Shown here: positions 37,295 to 47,461 of the stretch, piece after piece | Position numbering within the stretch: position 1 is the first letter of the stretch | Layout of the letters: every line of letters begins with the position of its first letter | DNA from: Porphyrobacter sp. HT-58-2 | GTDB taxonomy: Bacteria > Pseudomonadota > Alphaproteobacteria > Sphingomonadales > Sphingomonadaceae | Length of the DNA stretch: 64,000 bases | Assembly (NCBI RefSeq): GCF_002952215.1 | Contig: NZ_CP022600.1 | Coordinates: forward strand, 930,001 to 994,000 | Direction: 5' to 3' | The notes under the pieces: model-generated | Seen by the model: the letters and a program-made list of their open reading frames with translations, nothing else | The model's database searches: none | What the model was told of the DNA's origin: nothing | Position numbers and translations under genes: made by a program

Positions 37295-38722
37295 GTGACC
37301 CGCCTGCATTTGCACCCGGACCGGCTGTTCCCGGCCGATCCCGCCACCCGCGAGATTGCCCGCAGGCTCTATGCCAGCGTGAAGGCCCTGCCGATCATCA
37401 GCCCGCACGGCCACACCGATCCTGCGTGGTTCGCGGACAATGCGCCTTTCCCCAACCCGGCGGCACTGCTGATCACGCCCGATCATTACGTCTTCCGGAT
37501 GCTCTATTCGCAAGGCATTCCGCTGGAGGCGCTGGGCGTCCCCAAGCTGCCCGGTGCCGACGGCCCGCCGGTCGAAACCGACCCGCGCAAGGTGTGGCGG
37601 CTGTTCGCGGCCAATTACCACCTGTTCCACGGCACGCCGTCGCGGATGTGGCATGACTGGGTCTATTCGCAAGTGTTCGGCCTCACCGAGGTGCTCTCGC
37701 CGGAAACCGCCGACCACTATTACGACGTGATCGACGCCAAGCTCGCGCAGGACGATTTCCGCCCTCGCGCGCTGTTCGAACGCTTCAACATCGAAGTGAT
37801 CTGCACCACCGAAGACCCGCTCGACCCGCTGGTGCATCATGCCAGATTGCAGGTCGATGGCTGGGGCCGCAAGGTCATCACCGCCTTCCGCCCCGACAAT
37901 GTGCTTGATCCCGATTACGAGGGCTTTGCCGATAATGTCGCAAGGCTCGGCGCGATTACGGGCTGCGACACCGGCACCTTCCAAGGCTATCTCGATGCGC
38001 TGAAAGACCGCCGCGCCTTCTTCAAGGCGCACGGCGCGACCTCGACCGATCACGGCCACCCCACCGCCACCACCGCCGACCTGCCCCGCACCGAGGCCGA
38101 GGCGCTGTTCGCCCGCGCACTGGCGGGGCAGTGCGCGCCGCAGGACGCCGAGACCTTCCGGGGCCACATGCTCACCGAAATGGCGCGGATGAGCCTTGAG
38201 GACGGGCTGGTGATGCAGATCCACCCCGGCTCATCACGCAATCACAACGGGGAGGTGTTCGCGCGCTTCGGGCGGGACAAGGGCGCGGATATTCCGATGC
38301 GGACCGATTACGTCGCCGCGCTGCGCCCGCTGCTGTCGCGCCACGGCAACGATCCGCGCCTCAGCGTGATCGTGTTCACCCTGGACGAGAGCACCTATGC
38401 CCGCGAACTCGCCCCGCTGGCCGGGCATTACCCTGCGCTGAAGCTCGGCCCGGCGTGGTGGTTCCATGACAGCCCGGAAGGCATGCGCCGCTTCCGCGAG
38501 AACACCACCGAGACGGCGGGGTTCTACAACACGGTCGGCTTCAACGACGATACGCGCGCGTTCCTGTCGATCCCGGCGCGCCACGATGTCGCCCGGCGGA
38601 TGGACTGCGCGTTCCTTGCCCGGCTGGTGGCGGAACACCGGATGCTGGAGGATGATGCGCATCAAGTGGCGCAAGACCTCGCCTACAACCTCGCCAAGGC
38701 GGCTTACCGGCTCGGCGCATGA
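37295..38722 (+). CDS. uxaC: Uronate isomerase
   Basis: 475 residues from a GTG 5 bp after the GntR stop; this start gives TRLHLHPDRLFPAD, matching the usual N-terminus. The amidohydrolase-like barrel has the His pair SPHGHTDP (His38, His40) and typical DHGHPTATTADLPR and MQIHPGSSRNHN. It isomerises D-glucuronate to fructuronate and D-galacturonate to tagaturonate. It overlaps the downstream transporter gene by 4 bp. Family length is about 470. Confidence 0.96.
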   Translation: MTRLHLHPDRLFPADPATREIARRLYASVKALPIISPHGHTDPAWFADNAPFPNPAALLITPDHYVFRMLYSQGIPLEALGVPKLPGADGPPVETDPRKVWRLFAANYHLFHGTPSRMWHDWVYSQVFGLTEVLSPETADHYYDVIDAKLAQDDFRPRALFERFNIEVICTTEDPLDPLVHHARLQVDGWGRKVITAFRPDNVLDPDYEGFADNVARLGAITGCDTGTFQGYLDALKDRRAFFKAHGATSTDHGHPTATTADLPRTEAEALFARALAGQCAPQDAETFRGHMLTEMARMSLEDGLVMQIHPGSSRNHNGEVFARFGRDKGADIPMRTDYVAALRPLLSRHGNDPRLSVIVFTLDESTYARELAPLAGHYPALKLGPAWWFHDSPEGMRRFRENTTETAGFYNTVGFNDDTRAFLSIPARHDVARRMDCAFLARLVAEHRMLEDDAHQVAQDLAYNLAKAAYRLGA

Positions 38723-39996
38723 GCACTGCTGCTGCCTCTCAGCCCATGACCTGCCACCGCTGGGTGATCTGCGCGCTGCTGTTCTTCGCCACGACCATCA
38801 ACTACGTCGACCGGCAGGTGATTGGCATTCTGAAGCCGACGCTGAGCGCCGAGTTTGGCTGGTCCGAGACCGATTATGCCGACATCGTGTTCTGGTTTCA
38901 GGCGGCCTATGCGCTGGGCCTGCTGCTGGTCGGGCGGCTGATCGACCGGGTGGGGGTCAAGTGGGGCTATGCCCTCGCGGTTGCCGTGTGGAGCCTGTTC
39001 GGCATGGCCCACGCCGCCGCTTTCAGCATCGCCACTTTCGCCATGGCGCGATTTGGCCTTGGGCTGGGCGAGGCGGGGAACTTCCCCGCCGCCGTGCGCG
39101 CCACGGCCGACTGGTTCCCCAAGAAGGAACGCGCCTTTGCGACCGGCATCTTCAATTCGGGATCGAATGTCGGCGCGATCCTGACGCCCTTGCTGGTGCC
39201 GATCATCGTGATCGATCTGGCGCTGGGTTGGCAGGGGGCCTTCATCATCACCGGAGCGCTCGGATTTGTGTGGCTGGTCGCATGGTGGCTGATCTACCGC
39301 GAGCCGGAAGGCAACGCGCGGGTTAACGCCGCTGAGCTCGCACATATCCGCAGCGATCCGGTGGAGGCGACGACGCCGATTGCCTGGAGCGCCTTGCTCA
39401 AACACCGCCAGACCTGGGCCTTCGCCACCGGCAAGTTCCTGACCGATCCGATCTGGTGGTTCTTTCTGTTCTGGCTGCCCGATTTCTTCGGCAAGAATTA
39501 CGGGCTTGATCTCAAGTCCTTCGGCCCTGCGCTGATCGCGATTTACCTGCTGGCGGACGTGGGGAGCATCGCGGGGGGCTGGTTCTCAAGCTTCCTCATC
39601 AAGCGCGGGTGGAGCGTCAATGCGGGCCGCAAGAGCGCGATGCTGGTCTGCGCGGTCTGCGTCTTGCCGGTGAGCCTTGCGATCTATGCCGAAAACCTCG
39701 TGATCGCGGTCGGGATCATCGGGCTGGCGGCGGCGGCGCATCAGGGGTGGTCGGCGAACCTGTTCACCCTCGCGTCTGACCTCATGCCGCGCCGCGCGGT
39801 GGCCTCGGTGGTGGGGCTGGGCGGGATGGCGGGCGCGGTCGGCGGCATGCTGATGGCGAAATATGCGGGATACGTGCTGGAGAATGTCGGGAGCTACACG
39901 CCGATCTTCCTTCTCATCGGATCGATGTATCTGATCGCGCTGGCGGTGATCCATGTGCTGGTGCCCCGGCTTGATCCGGCGAGGATCGAGGCATGA
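38719..39996 (+). CDS. Hexuronate transporter, MFS (ExuT-like anion:cation symporter)
   Basis: 425 residues, twelve predicted helices. The first loop shows TINYVDRQVIG and LIDRVGVKWGYA, and the fourth helix region GLGEAGNFPAAVRATADWFP is the ACS-family signature found in ExuT. It would import glucuronate or galacturonate across the inner membrane. Translationally coupled to uxaC and to the UxuB-family gene by 4-bp overlaps. Confidence 0.93.
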   Translation: MSTAAASQPMTCHRWVICALLFFATTINYVDRQVIGILKPTLSAEFGWSETDYADIVFWFQAAYALGLLLVGRLIDRVGVKWGYALAVAVWSLFGMAHAAAFSIATFAMARFGLGLGEAGNFPAAVRATADWFPKKERAFATGIFNSGSNVGAILTPLLVPIIVIDLALGWQGAFIITGALGFVWLVAWWLIYREPEGNARVNAAELAHIRSDPVEATTPIAWSALLKHRQTWAFATGKFLTDPIWWFFLFWLPDFFGKNYGLDLKSFGPALIAIYLLADVGSIAGGWFSSFLIKRGWSVNAGRKSAMLVCAVCVLPVSLAIYAENLVIAVGIIGLAAAAHQGWSANLFTLASDLMPRRAVASVVGLGGMAGAVGGMLMAKYAGYVLENVGSYTPIFLLIGSMYLIALAVIHVLVPRLDPARIEA

Positions 39997-41483
39997 ACCA
40001 GACCACGCGCCTCTCTGCCGCCGCACTGGGCGAATTGCCCGCCGATTGGGCGCGCCCGGCCTATGACCGCAGCCAGCCCTGCGGCGTGGTGCACCTCGGC
40101 ACCGGAGCCTTCCACCGCGCGCATCAGGCCTGCTTCTTCGATGCGCTGCTGGCGGCTGGGCATCCCGGGTGGATGATCCGGGGGGCAAGCCTGCGTTCGC
40201 CTGCCGTGGCGCAGGCGATGAACCCGCAGGATGGCCTGTTCACCGTGCTGGTGCGCGAGGGCGGGGATGAGCGCGCGCAGGTCGTGGGATCGGTCGCCGA
40301 TGTGCTGGTTGCCCCCGATGATCCGGCGGCGCTGGTGCGCGCGCTGGCCGATCCGGCGACAGCGCTGGTGACGCTGACCGTGACCGAGAAAGGCTATTGC
40401 CTCGATCCCGCCACGGGCGCGCTGCGGGTGGATGATCCGGCGGTCGCCGCCGATATCGCCAATCTCGCCGCGCCGCAGTCCGCGCCGGGTTTTCTTGTCG
40501 CAGGCCTTGCTGCGCGGCGGGCGGCAGGGGCGGCGCCCTTCACCGTGCTCAGCTGCGACAACCTGCCCGAAAATGGCCAGCGGACCCGCGCCGCCGTGAT
40601 CGCGCTGGCCGAGGCGGTCGATCCGGCGCTGGCGGCGTGGATCGCCGCCGAAGTCGCCTTCCCCTCCTCGATGGTCGACCGCATCGTGCCTGCGACCACA
40701 CCCGACGACCTCGACAATTTCGAAAGCGCGACCGGCTGGCGCGACGAGGCGCTGGTCAAGACCGAGCCGTTCACGCAGTGGGTGGTGGAGGACTGGTTCT
40801 GCAATCGCCGTCCGCCGCTCGACACAGTCGGCGTGCAGTTCACCCGCGATGTCGCCGGGTGGGAGAAGGCCAAGCTGCGGCTCCTGAACGGCGCGCATTC
40901 CGCCATCGCTTACCTCGGCGGGCTGGCGGGCCATGCTTACGTGCATCAGGCGATGGTTGCCCCCGGTTTTGCCGCGCTGATCGAGGCGCTGTGGGACGAG
41001 GCGGAGGCGACGCTCGATCCGGTCGATGGCTTTGACCCCGCCGCCTATCGGGCGCAATTGCGGGCGCGCTTTGCCAATGGCGCGCTGATGCACCGCACGC
41101 ACCAGATCGCGATGGACGGGAGCCAGAAGCTGCCGCAGCGCTGGCTCCAGACGATCCTTGCCACCCGCGCCGCCGGTCGCCCGGTGCCGCGCGCGCTGAC
41201 TTTGGCGCTGGCCGGGTGGATGCGCTGGCAGGCGGGGGTGAGCGATGCAGGTGTGCCCTTCGTGGTCGACGATCCGCTCGCCGCCGAGACTGCCGCCGCG
41301 CTCGCCGCTGCTGAGGGCGACCGGGCCGAGGAAGTGCGCGCATTGCTCGCGATCGGGGCAATCTTCGGGAGCGAACTGCCCGCCGATGCCGACTTCGTTG
41401 CCGCTTTGACCCGCGCTTACATCAGCATCGCCGATGGCTCTGCGGGCGCAGCCGTGCGGGCCTTTGCCGGGGGGCGGGGCTGA
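39993..41483 (+). CDS. uxuB: Mannitol dehydrogenase-family uronate reductase (UxuB-like fructuronate reductase)
   Basis: 496 residues. The Rossmann domain starts VVHLGTGAFHRAHQ; catalytic-region motifs MVDRIVPATTPDD and KLRLLNGAHSAIAYLG (Lys and Asn/His) are present. It reduces D-fructuronate to D-mannonate with NADH. No separate tagaturonate reductase (UxaB) is seen in the window, so this enzyme might serve both branches, which is inference. It lies in the uxaC-transporter-uxuB-uxaA transcript. Confidence 0.9.
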   Translation: MNQTTRLSAAALGELPADWARPAYDRSQPCGVVHLGTGAFHRAHQACFFDALLAAGHPGWMIRGASLRSPAVAQAMNPQDGLFTVLVREGGDERAQVVGSVADVLVAPDDPAALVRALADPATALVTLTVTEKGYCLDPATGALRVDDPAVAADIANLAAPQSAPGFLVAGLAARRAAGAAPFTVLSCDNLPENGQRTRAAVIALAEAVDPALAAWIAAEVAFPSSMVDRIVPATTPDDLDNFESATGWRDEALVKTEPFTQWVVEDWFCNRRPPLDTVGVQFTRDVAGWEKAKLRLLNGAHSAIAYLGGLAGHAYVHQAMVAPGFAALIEALWDEAEATLDPVDGFDPAAYRAQLRARFANGALMHRTHQIAMDGSQKLPQRWLQTILATRAAGRPVPRALTLALAGWMRWQAGVSDAGVPFVVDDPLAAETAAALAAAEGDRAEEVRALLAIGAIFGSELPADADFVAALTRAYISIADGSAGAAVRAFAGGRG

Positions 41484-41486
41484 GCC

Positions 41487-42998
41487 ATGGGACAGGCGCG
41501 CATCCTTGCCATGCATCCGGATGACAATGTCGCGCTGTGCCTCGATCCGGTCGCAGCGGGTGACGCGCTGGCGGGCGGGGTAATCGCTGCCGAAACCGTG
41601 CCCTCCGGCCACAAGATCGCGCTCCGACCCATCGCGCCCGGCGAGGCGGTGCGCAAATACGGGCAGGTGATCGGGCTTGCCAGCGCCGCGATTGCGCCCG
41701 GCGCCCATGTCCATGTCCACAATGTCAGCGCCGAGGTGGGCGGGATGCGCAGCGCCGCCGGTTCTGCTCCCGTGCCCGCGCTGCCTGCGCGCCGCGCCAC
41801 TTTCCGCGGATACCGCCGCGCCTCGGGCAAGGTCGGCACACGCAACTATATCGGCATTCTGACCAGCGTGAACTGCTCGGCCAACGTCGCCCGCGCGATT
41901 GCGGCGGCCTTTCCCGATGCGATGTTCCACGATGGCGGCGCGGTCGATGGCGTGGTCGCGCTGACCCACACCACCGGCTGCGGCATGACCCCGGCGAGCG
42001 AGGGCACAGCCAACCTCGAGCGCACGCTCCAAGGCTACTGCGCCCACCCCAATTTCGCCGCCGTGCTGGTGGTGGGGCTGGGCTGCGAGATGATGCAGAT
42101 TGCAGGCTTTGCCGACGCTGCCGAGGCCGCGCGGCAGAGCGTCACCCTGCGCACGCTCACCATTCAGGACGAAGGCGGCACCCGCGCCGCGATCGAGGCA
42201 GGGCGGGCGATGGTGCGCGAGTTGATCGCCGAAGCCAGCACCTGTCAGCGCGAGGAGGTCTCCGCCGAACACCTCGTCCTCGGTCTGCAATGCGGCGGGT
42301 CGGACGGGTGGTCGGGCGTCACCGCCAACCCGGCGCTGGGCCGCGCGGCGGATCTGCTGGTCGCGGCAGGCGGCACGGTGATCCTGTCCGAAACCCCGGA
42401 AATCTGGGGCGCCGAGCAATTGCTGTTTGCCCGCGCCGAGACCCCCGCGGTGCGCGCCGCCTTGCAGGAGCGGCTCGACTGGTGGGCCGATTACGTCGCC
42501 CGGAACGGCGCGGAACTGAACAACAACCCCTCTCCTGGCAATATCGCTGGCGGGCTGACGACGATCCTCGAAAAGTCGCTGGGGGCGGTGGCAAAGTCCG
42601 GCTCCAGCCCCCTGCGCGGCGTCTATCGCTACGGCGAGCCGATCGACCGGCGCGGCTTCGTGTTCATGGACTCGCCCGGCTATGACCCCTGCTCGGCGAC
42701 CGGGCAGATGGCGGCGGGGGCGAATATCCTCGCCTTCACCACCGGGCGCGGGTCGGTGTTCGGCTCCAAGCCCGCCCCCTGCATCAAGCTCGCCAGCAAC
42801 CGCGCGCTGGCTGAGCGCATGGCCGAGGACATGGATATCGATTGCTCCCCGGTGCTGGACGGGGTGAGCCTCGACGCGATGGGCGCGGCGATCTTCGACC
42901 TGCTGCTGCGCACGGCGAGCGGAGAGAAGTCAAAGTCCGAAGACCTCGGCCTCGGCGATCTCGAATTCGTGCCCTGGCAGATGGGAGCAGTGATGTGA
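41487..42998 (+). CDS. uxaA: Altronate dehydratase
   Basis: 503 residues. An N-terminal SAF domain (about 1-95) is followed by the UxaA catalytic part with GYRRASGKVGTRNYIGIL, LTHTTGCGM, LGLQCGGSDGWSGVTANP and ETPEIWGAEQLL. It dehydrates D-altronate to 2-keto-3-deoxygluconate (KDG), the galacturonate branch. The stop overlaps the GTG start of the next gene by 4 bp. Confidence 0.95.
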   Translation: MGQARILAMHPDDNVALCLDPVAAGDALAGGVIAAETVPSGHKIALRPIAPGEAVRKYGQVIGLASAAIAPGAHVHVHNVSAEVGGMRSAAGSAPVPALPARRATFRGYRRASGKVGTRNYIGILTSVNCSANVARAIAAAFPDAMFHDGGAVDGVVALTHTTGCGMTPASEGTANLERTLQGYCAHPNFAAVLVVGLGCEMMQIAGFADAAEAARQSVTLRTLTIQDEGGTRAAIEAGRAMVRELIAEASTCQREEVSAEHLVLGLQCGGSDGWSGVTANPALGRAADLLVAAGGTVILSETPEIWGAEQLLFARAETPAVRAALQERLDWWADYVARNGAELNNNPSPGNIAGGLTTILEKSLGAVAKSGSSPLRGVYRYGEPIDRRGFVFMDSPGYDPCSATGQMAAGANILAFTTGRGSVFGSKPAPCIKLASNRALAERMAEDMDIDCSPVLDGVSLDAMGAAIFDLLLRTASGEKSKSEDLGLGDLEFVPWQMGAVM

Positions 42999-44295
42999 GG
43001 CGCGCGCTGCTTGCGCTGGCGCTGGCGGTGCAGCCGGTCGCGGCCCATGCCGCGCCGTCCGAAGGGGAGGTTGAGACTGCGCTTACCCAGCTGGCCGATC
43101 ATGCCGCGCACATCCTGATAACCGAGGAGGGCCGGGGTCGCGCCGATTACGATATGGTCGCCGCGCGCTGGCATTCCTACGAGGATCACTGGCACACCGG
43201 CCAGCTGGTCTGGGCCTTGCTGGAGACGGGCGCGGTGCTGGATCGGCCCGATCTGGTCGCCGTCGCGCGGCGCGGGGGAGACTGGTGGATTGCGACCGAA
43301 TATCCGGCAGGCCATCCGCTCGCCGGGCTGGTCGCGGCGGCGCATGGCGACCGGCTGGGCGATTTGATCAACTGGACCACCATCGCCGACGGCACCCCCG
43401 GCCTGTTCGCGCTGACCCGTGCGACGGGCGATCCGCGCTATGCCGATACCGCCATCCGTTCGGGCCGCTGGCTGTGGGAGAACACCCGCGTCCCCGCTGG
43501 CACTCCGGGGGGGAGGGGCTGTTCTACAACATCATCGATCCGGCCACCGGCGAGGTCTGGCGCGACTGGGACGTGCACACGCAAGGCGCCGTCCGCGATG
43601 CAGCGCAAGCCGTCAGCGCCCCTGCACCCGTCACCCGTGTCGCTCGCCCCAATATCGAAGGCTTCCTGTTCCACGACATGTGCCGCCACACCGGCGAGCA
43701 GGTGTGGTGCGAAAGGTTCATCGCGCAGGCCGACGCGCTGCTCGCCCGCCAGCACGAAAGCGGACTGTGGCTGGAGTTCGAGCCCAACGAAGCGGACGGC
43801 AGCCAGATCCACCCGCGCTTCAACATCTGGAACGCCGAGGCGCTGCTGCAAGCCTATGAGGTGTCGGGGGATCGGCGCTATCTCGAAGGCGCAGCCCGCA
43901 CCGCGCGCTGGGCGCAGAAGGTCATGCAGAAGGACGGCACGCTGTTCTATCGCACCAATATCGAGGGAGCGTCCAACCGGGCGGAAGTGACGGGATCAGC
44001 CGTCGCCTTCAACGGGGTGCTGATGCTGCGACTGAAGGACTACGGCTTCACCGAGTTCGGCCCGACGATAGAGGTCTTCGCCGACTGGCTGCTCGCCAAT
44101 CGCTATGCCGACGAACACCCTGATCGCAATCTCGCAGGCGCGGTGATCGACACGCGGCTGAAGCTGTCGGGCGGCAAGGTGGCCTTGCTGAACCGCGATG
44201 TCGGGAGCACCTTTGCCCTCAGGTTCCTGTCGCTCTACCTGCGCGACCGGCGCGGCGAGGACGTCAACGCATGGCTGAATGGACGCGCGCCATGA
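42995..44295 (+). pseudogene. Exported six-hairpin (alpha/alpha)6-barrel protein, frameshifted at a G7 run
   Basis: Two frames are needed. The first, from GTG 42995, gives a signal peptide (LLALALAVQPVAAHA) and about 165 residues ending at ENTRVPAGTPG. At the run of seven G (43507-43513) the reading must slip by one base to continue GEGLFYNIIDPATGEVWRDW to the TGA at 44295. Corrected length would be 433 residues. Repeated hairpins (TRATGDPRYADTAIRSGRW and YEVSGDRRYLEGAARTARW) indicate a six-hairpin glycosidase or lyase fold; the exact family was not recognised. Either one G is missing in the assembly, the gene is broken, or translation slips here. Confidence 0.7.
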
Positions 44296-46148
44296 GCGGG
44301 CTGACCCGGCGCGGCGCAATGAAGGCGGGGGTGGCCGGGGCCGCGCTCGGCACGCTGGCGCGTCCGGTGCTGGCGCAGACGCCTGCGCCTGAGGCCGTGC
44401 CCTTCCTCACCAACCTGCCGGGGCGCGAGCGGACGGCGCTCGACGGGACGTGGAAAGTGATCCTCGATCCCTTCGACGTCGCGGGCCGCAAGCCGAGCAA
44501 GCGCCGTTCGTTCTGGCTCGATACCGCCGAAACGCGCGAAACCGGCCTTGTCGAATATGAATGGGCCTCCAGCGACGAGATGCAGCTTCCCGCCGCCTGG
44601 AACGACGTCACGCCAGAGCTGACCTATTACGAAGGCCCGGCCTATTTCCGCCGCCTGCTCGATGCGTCCCCGCGCCCCGGCATCCGCCAGTTCCTGCATT
44701 TCGAAGCGGTCAATTACGCTGCGACCGTGTGGCTCAATGGCGTGGAGATTGCCCGGCACGAAGGCGGTTTCACGCCCTTCGCGGTCGAGATCACCGATCT
44801 CCTCGCCCGCGCGGGCGCCGGGCCGCACAGCCTTGTCGTGCGCGCCGACAGCCGCCATGGGGCGGACAGCGTGCCGGGGCTCGATTTCGACTGGAAGAAC
44901 CGCGGCGGGATCACCCGTTCGGTGTGGCTGGTGGCGGTGCCGGAGACGCATATCCGCGATAGCTATGCGCGCCTCGAAGGTGAGGCGCTGGCGATCGACG
45001 TGACGCTCGATGGCCCGGCGCGCGAGGGGCAGACGGTGGTGGCGGCGCTGGCTGGCCGCAGCGCGCGCGCTGTCAGCGATGCCGGGGGCCGGGCGCAGCT
45101 GCGGATCGCCGCCAAGGGCCTCGCGCGCTGGTCGCCCGCGGCTCCGGTGCTGCACGATCTCACCCTCACCGCCGCCAGCGACCGCCTGACCGAGCGCATC
45201 GGCCTGCGCTCTATCGCCACCCGTGGGCGCGAGATCCTGCTCAACGGGAAGCCCGTCTTCCTGCGCGGCATCTCGATGCACGAGGAAGCCTTCGGCCCTG
45301 AAGGCGCGCGCGCGGTCAGCATGGCCGAAGCCCGCGCGCTGCTCTCCGAGGCCAAGGCGCTGGGGTGCAATTTCGTGCGTCTTGCCCACTACCCCCACGC
45401 CGATCATGTCGCGCGCCTCGCTGACGAAATGGGCCTGATGCTCTGGGCCGAAATCCCGGTCTATTGGGAGGAAATCGACTACGCTTCCCCGCGCACACTG
45501 GCGCTCGCCCGCGCGATGATGGGAGAACTGGTGCTGCGTGACCGGTCGCGCGCCAGCGTGGTGATGTGGTCGGTCGCCAACGAAACCCCGCAGTCCGAGG
45601 CGCGCCTCAGGTTCCTCCAGACTGTGATTGCCGATGTCCGCGCGCTTGATCCTTCCCGCCTGGTCACCGCCGCTCTCAACAAGAATGTCGATGTCGGCGG
45701 GGTGAGGGACGGGGAAAGCGTGATCGAGGTGCGCGATCCGCTGGGCGCGAGCCTCGATGTGGTCGCCATCAACCAGTACGAAGGCTGGTACGGCACCCGC
45801 ACCCCCGCCGAAATCGCCGGGGTCAGCTTTCGCAACACTTACGACAAGCCGCTGATGTTCTCCGAATTCGGGGCCGATGCGCTCTATGGCCAGCGCGGCC
45901 CGCGCGAGGACCGCTGGAGCGAGGATTATCAGGCGTGGCTCTACGAGGAGACGCTGAAGGTTATCGAGCGCACCCCCGGCTGTGTCGGCCTTGCGCCCTG
46001 GGTGCTCAAGGATTTCCGCTCGCCCCGGCGCTGGCACGGGCGCTTTCAGGACATGTGGAACCGCAAGGGCCTGCTGTCGCCCGAAGGCCGCCGCAAGGCC
46101 GCGTTCTTCGTGTTACAGGATTTCTACCGCAGAAAGGCCGCACCATGA
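44292..46148 (+). CDS. Exported GH2 glycosidase, probable beta-glucuronidase
   Basis: 618 residues from MSGLTRRGAMKAG, a twin-arginine signal ending RPVLAQ. The jelly-roll, immunoglobulin-like and TIM-barrel order of GH2 is present, with acid/base Glu431 in WSVANETP and nucleophile Glu525 in FSEFGADA. The C-terminal WNRKGLLSPEG contains the Asn-x-Lys pair that recognises the uronate carboxylate in beta-glucuronidases. It overlaps both neighbours by 4 bp. It is a close paralogue of the minus-strand GH2 enzyme at 56.3-58.2 kb. Confidence 0.9.
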   Translation: MSGLTRRGAMKAGVAGAALGTLARPVLAQTPAPEAVPFLTNLPGRERTALDGTWKVILDPFDVAGRKPSKRRSFWLDTAETRETGLVEYEWASSDEMQLPAAWNDVTPELTYYEGPAYFRRLLDASPRPGIRQFLHFEAVNYAATVWLNGVEIARHEGGFTPFAVEITDLLARAGAGPHSLVVRADSRHGADSVPGLDFDWKNRGGITRSVWLVAVPETHIRDSYARLEGEALAIDVTLDGPAREGQTVVAALAGRSARAVSDAGGRAQLRIAAKGLARWSPAAPVLHDLTLTAASDRLTERIGLRSIATRGREILLNGKPVFLRGISMHEEAFGPEGARAVSMAEARALLSEAKALGCNFVRLAHYPHADHVARLADEMGLMLWAEIPVYWEEIDYASPRTLALARAMMGELVLRDRSRASVVMWSVANETPQSEARLRFLQTVIADVRALDPSRLVTAALNKNVDVGGVRDGESVIEVRDPLGASLDVVAINQYEGWYGTRTPAEIAGVSFRNTYDKPLMFSEFGADALYGQRGPREDRWSEDYQAWLYEETLKVIERTPGCVGLAPWVLKDFRSPRRWHGRFQDMWNRKGLLSPEGRRKAAFFVLQDFYRRKAAP

Positions 46149-47461
46149 GCATCCTTGCCGCAAGCCTCATGACGCTCGCCGCGCCACCGGTCTGCGATAT
46201 TCGCGCGCATGGTGCGGTATCGGACGACGGGGCGCATGATACGGCGGCGATCCAGGCGGCGGTCGATGCCTGCGCGGGCACAGGCGGGACGGTGCGGATC
46301 CCGGCAGGCGAGTGGTCGACCGGCACAGTGCGGCTCGGTTCGGACATGGTGCTGGAACTGGCTGAAGGCGCGGTGCTGGCGCTGCACCCCGATATCGCGC
46401 TGTTCCCCGAGGTCGAGATCGCGCCGGATGCCGATATCCGTCCGGCCCGCGCGGCGCTGATCGCCGACGGGGTCAGCGGCCTGCGGATCATCGGCAAGGG
46501 CCGGATCGAGGGCAATGGCGAGGCCTTCTGGGACAAGGATTTCTACGCCTCCGGCTTGGCGCGCCCCACGCTCCCCCGCCCCGGCCCGGCGATCGAACTG
46601 GCCAATTGCCGGGATACCCATGTCGAGGGCATCACCCTGACCAATATGCCCGCCTATGCCCTGCGCTTCCACCGCTGCGACGGGGTAAGCGCGCGCGGGG
46701 TGACGATCCGCAACGATCCGCGCAGCCCCAACACCGACGGCATCCAGATCCGCGACACGTCGAACGCCGTGATCAGCCGGGTCGATATCCGCACCGGAGA
46801 CGATGCCATTGTGCTGAAGTCCGGCGACCGGGTGGTCGACAATATTCTGGTCGAGGACAGCTACCTCGAAAGCGACGATGCCGCGCTGAAGTTCGGCACC
46901 GGATCGCGAGTGGGCGTGACCAATTCCGTGTTCCGCAACCTCACCATCACCAATTCGCGCTACGGGATTGCCCTGTTCATGATCGACGGCGGCACGCACC
47001 GGCACAACCTGTTTGAGGATATCGCGATCACCACCGGCGGGCGGCATCCGCGCCAGTTTCCGATCTTCATCGACATCGACCGGCGCACGGCAGACCGCAC
47101 ATTCGGCCGGATCGTCGATACCACCTTCCGCCGCATCGCCATCACCACCTCGGGCGCGAGCCTGATCGCGGGCAACCCCGCCGCGCCGATCGAGGGGCTG
47201 GTGCTGGAGGAAGTCGTCAGCGATGTGCGCGGCGCGGTCGACGTCACCCGCCGCTCGGCCAAGCCGCGCGGCAATGTCCAGATCGCAGCCCAGGCGGGCA
47301 GCACCGACTATTCGACCCGGCCAGCGCATTTGGTGCTGGCCCATGTCCGGGGGCTGGAGACGCAGGAGGTAACCTTCTCCGAGGCCGCCACGACCGATCG
47401 ACGGCAGGCGATCATCGGGATCGACGTGACGGCGAAGGAGGCTGGCGATGGACCGGCGTGA
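46145..47461 (+). CDS. GH28-like beta-helix protein
   Basis: 438 residues from MSILAASLMTLAAPP, a short signal-like start. The beta-helix domain starts CDIRAHGAVSDDGAHDTAAIQAA and has NTDGIQI and TGDDAIVLKSG, the first two GH28 active-site motifs. The third motif (GHG) is replaced by KFGTGSRVGV and the RIK motif by FIDIDRRTADR, so substrate or mechanism may differ. It overlaps the upstream GH2 gene by 4 bp and the enolase-like gene by 14 bp. Confidence 0.85.
   Translation: MSILAASLMTLAAPPVCDIRAHGAVSDDGAHDTAAIQAAVDACAGTGGTVRIPAGEWSTGTVRLGSDMVLELAEGAVLALHPDIALFPEVEIAPDADIRPARAALIADGVSGLRIIGKGRIEGNGEAFWDKDFYASGLARPTLPRPGPAIELANCRDTHVEGITLTNMPAYALRFHRCDGVSARGVTIRNDPRSPNTDGIQIRDTSNAVISRVDIRTGDDAIVLKSGDRVVDNILVEDSYLESDDAALKFGTGSRVGVTNSVFRNLTITNSRYGIALFMIDGGTHRHNLFEDIAITTGGRHPRQFPIFIDIDRRTADRTFGRIVDTTFRRIAITTSGASLIAGNPAAPIEGLVLEEVVSDVRGAVDVTRRSAKPRGNVQIAAQAGSTDYSTRPAHLVLAHVRGLETQEVTFSEAATTDRRQAIIGIDVTAKEAGDGPA

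Noticed and set aside
39894..42419. An 841-codon open frame on the minus strand
   Set aside because: It lies opposite uxuB and uxaA, whose products show clear catalytic motifs; the antisense product is low-complexity Arg/Gly/His-rich.
43500..43520. Programmed -1 frameshifting in the six-hairpin gene
   Set aside because: The G7 run could slip, but no downstream hairpin or pseudoknot was evident, and a matching deficit in manD makes an assembly or mutational cause more likely.
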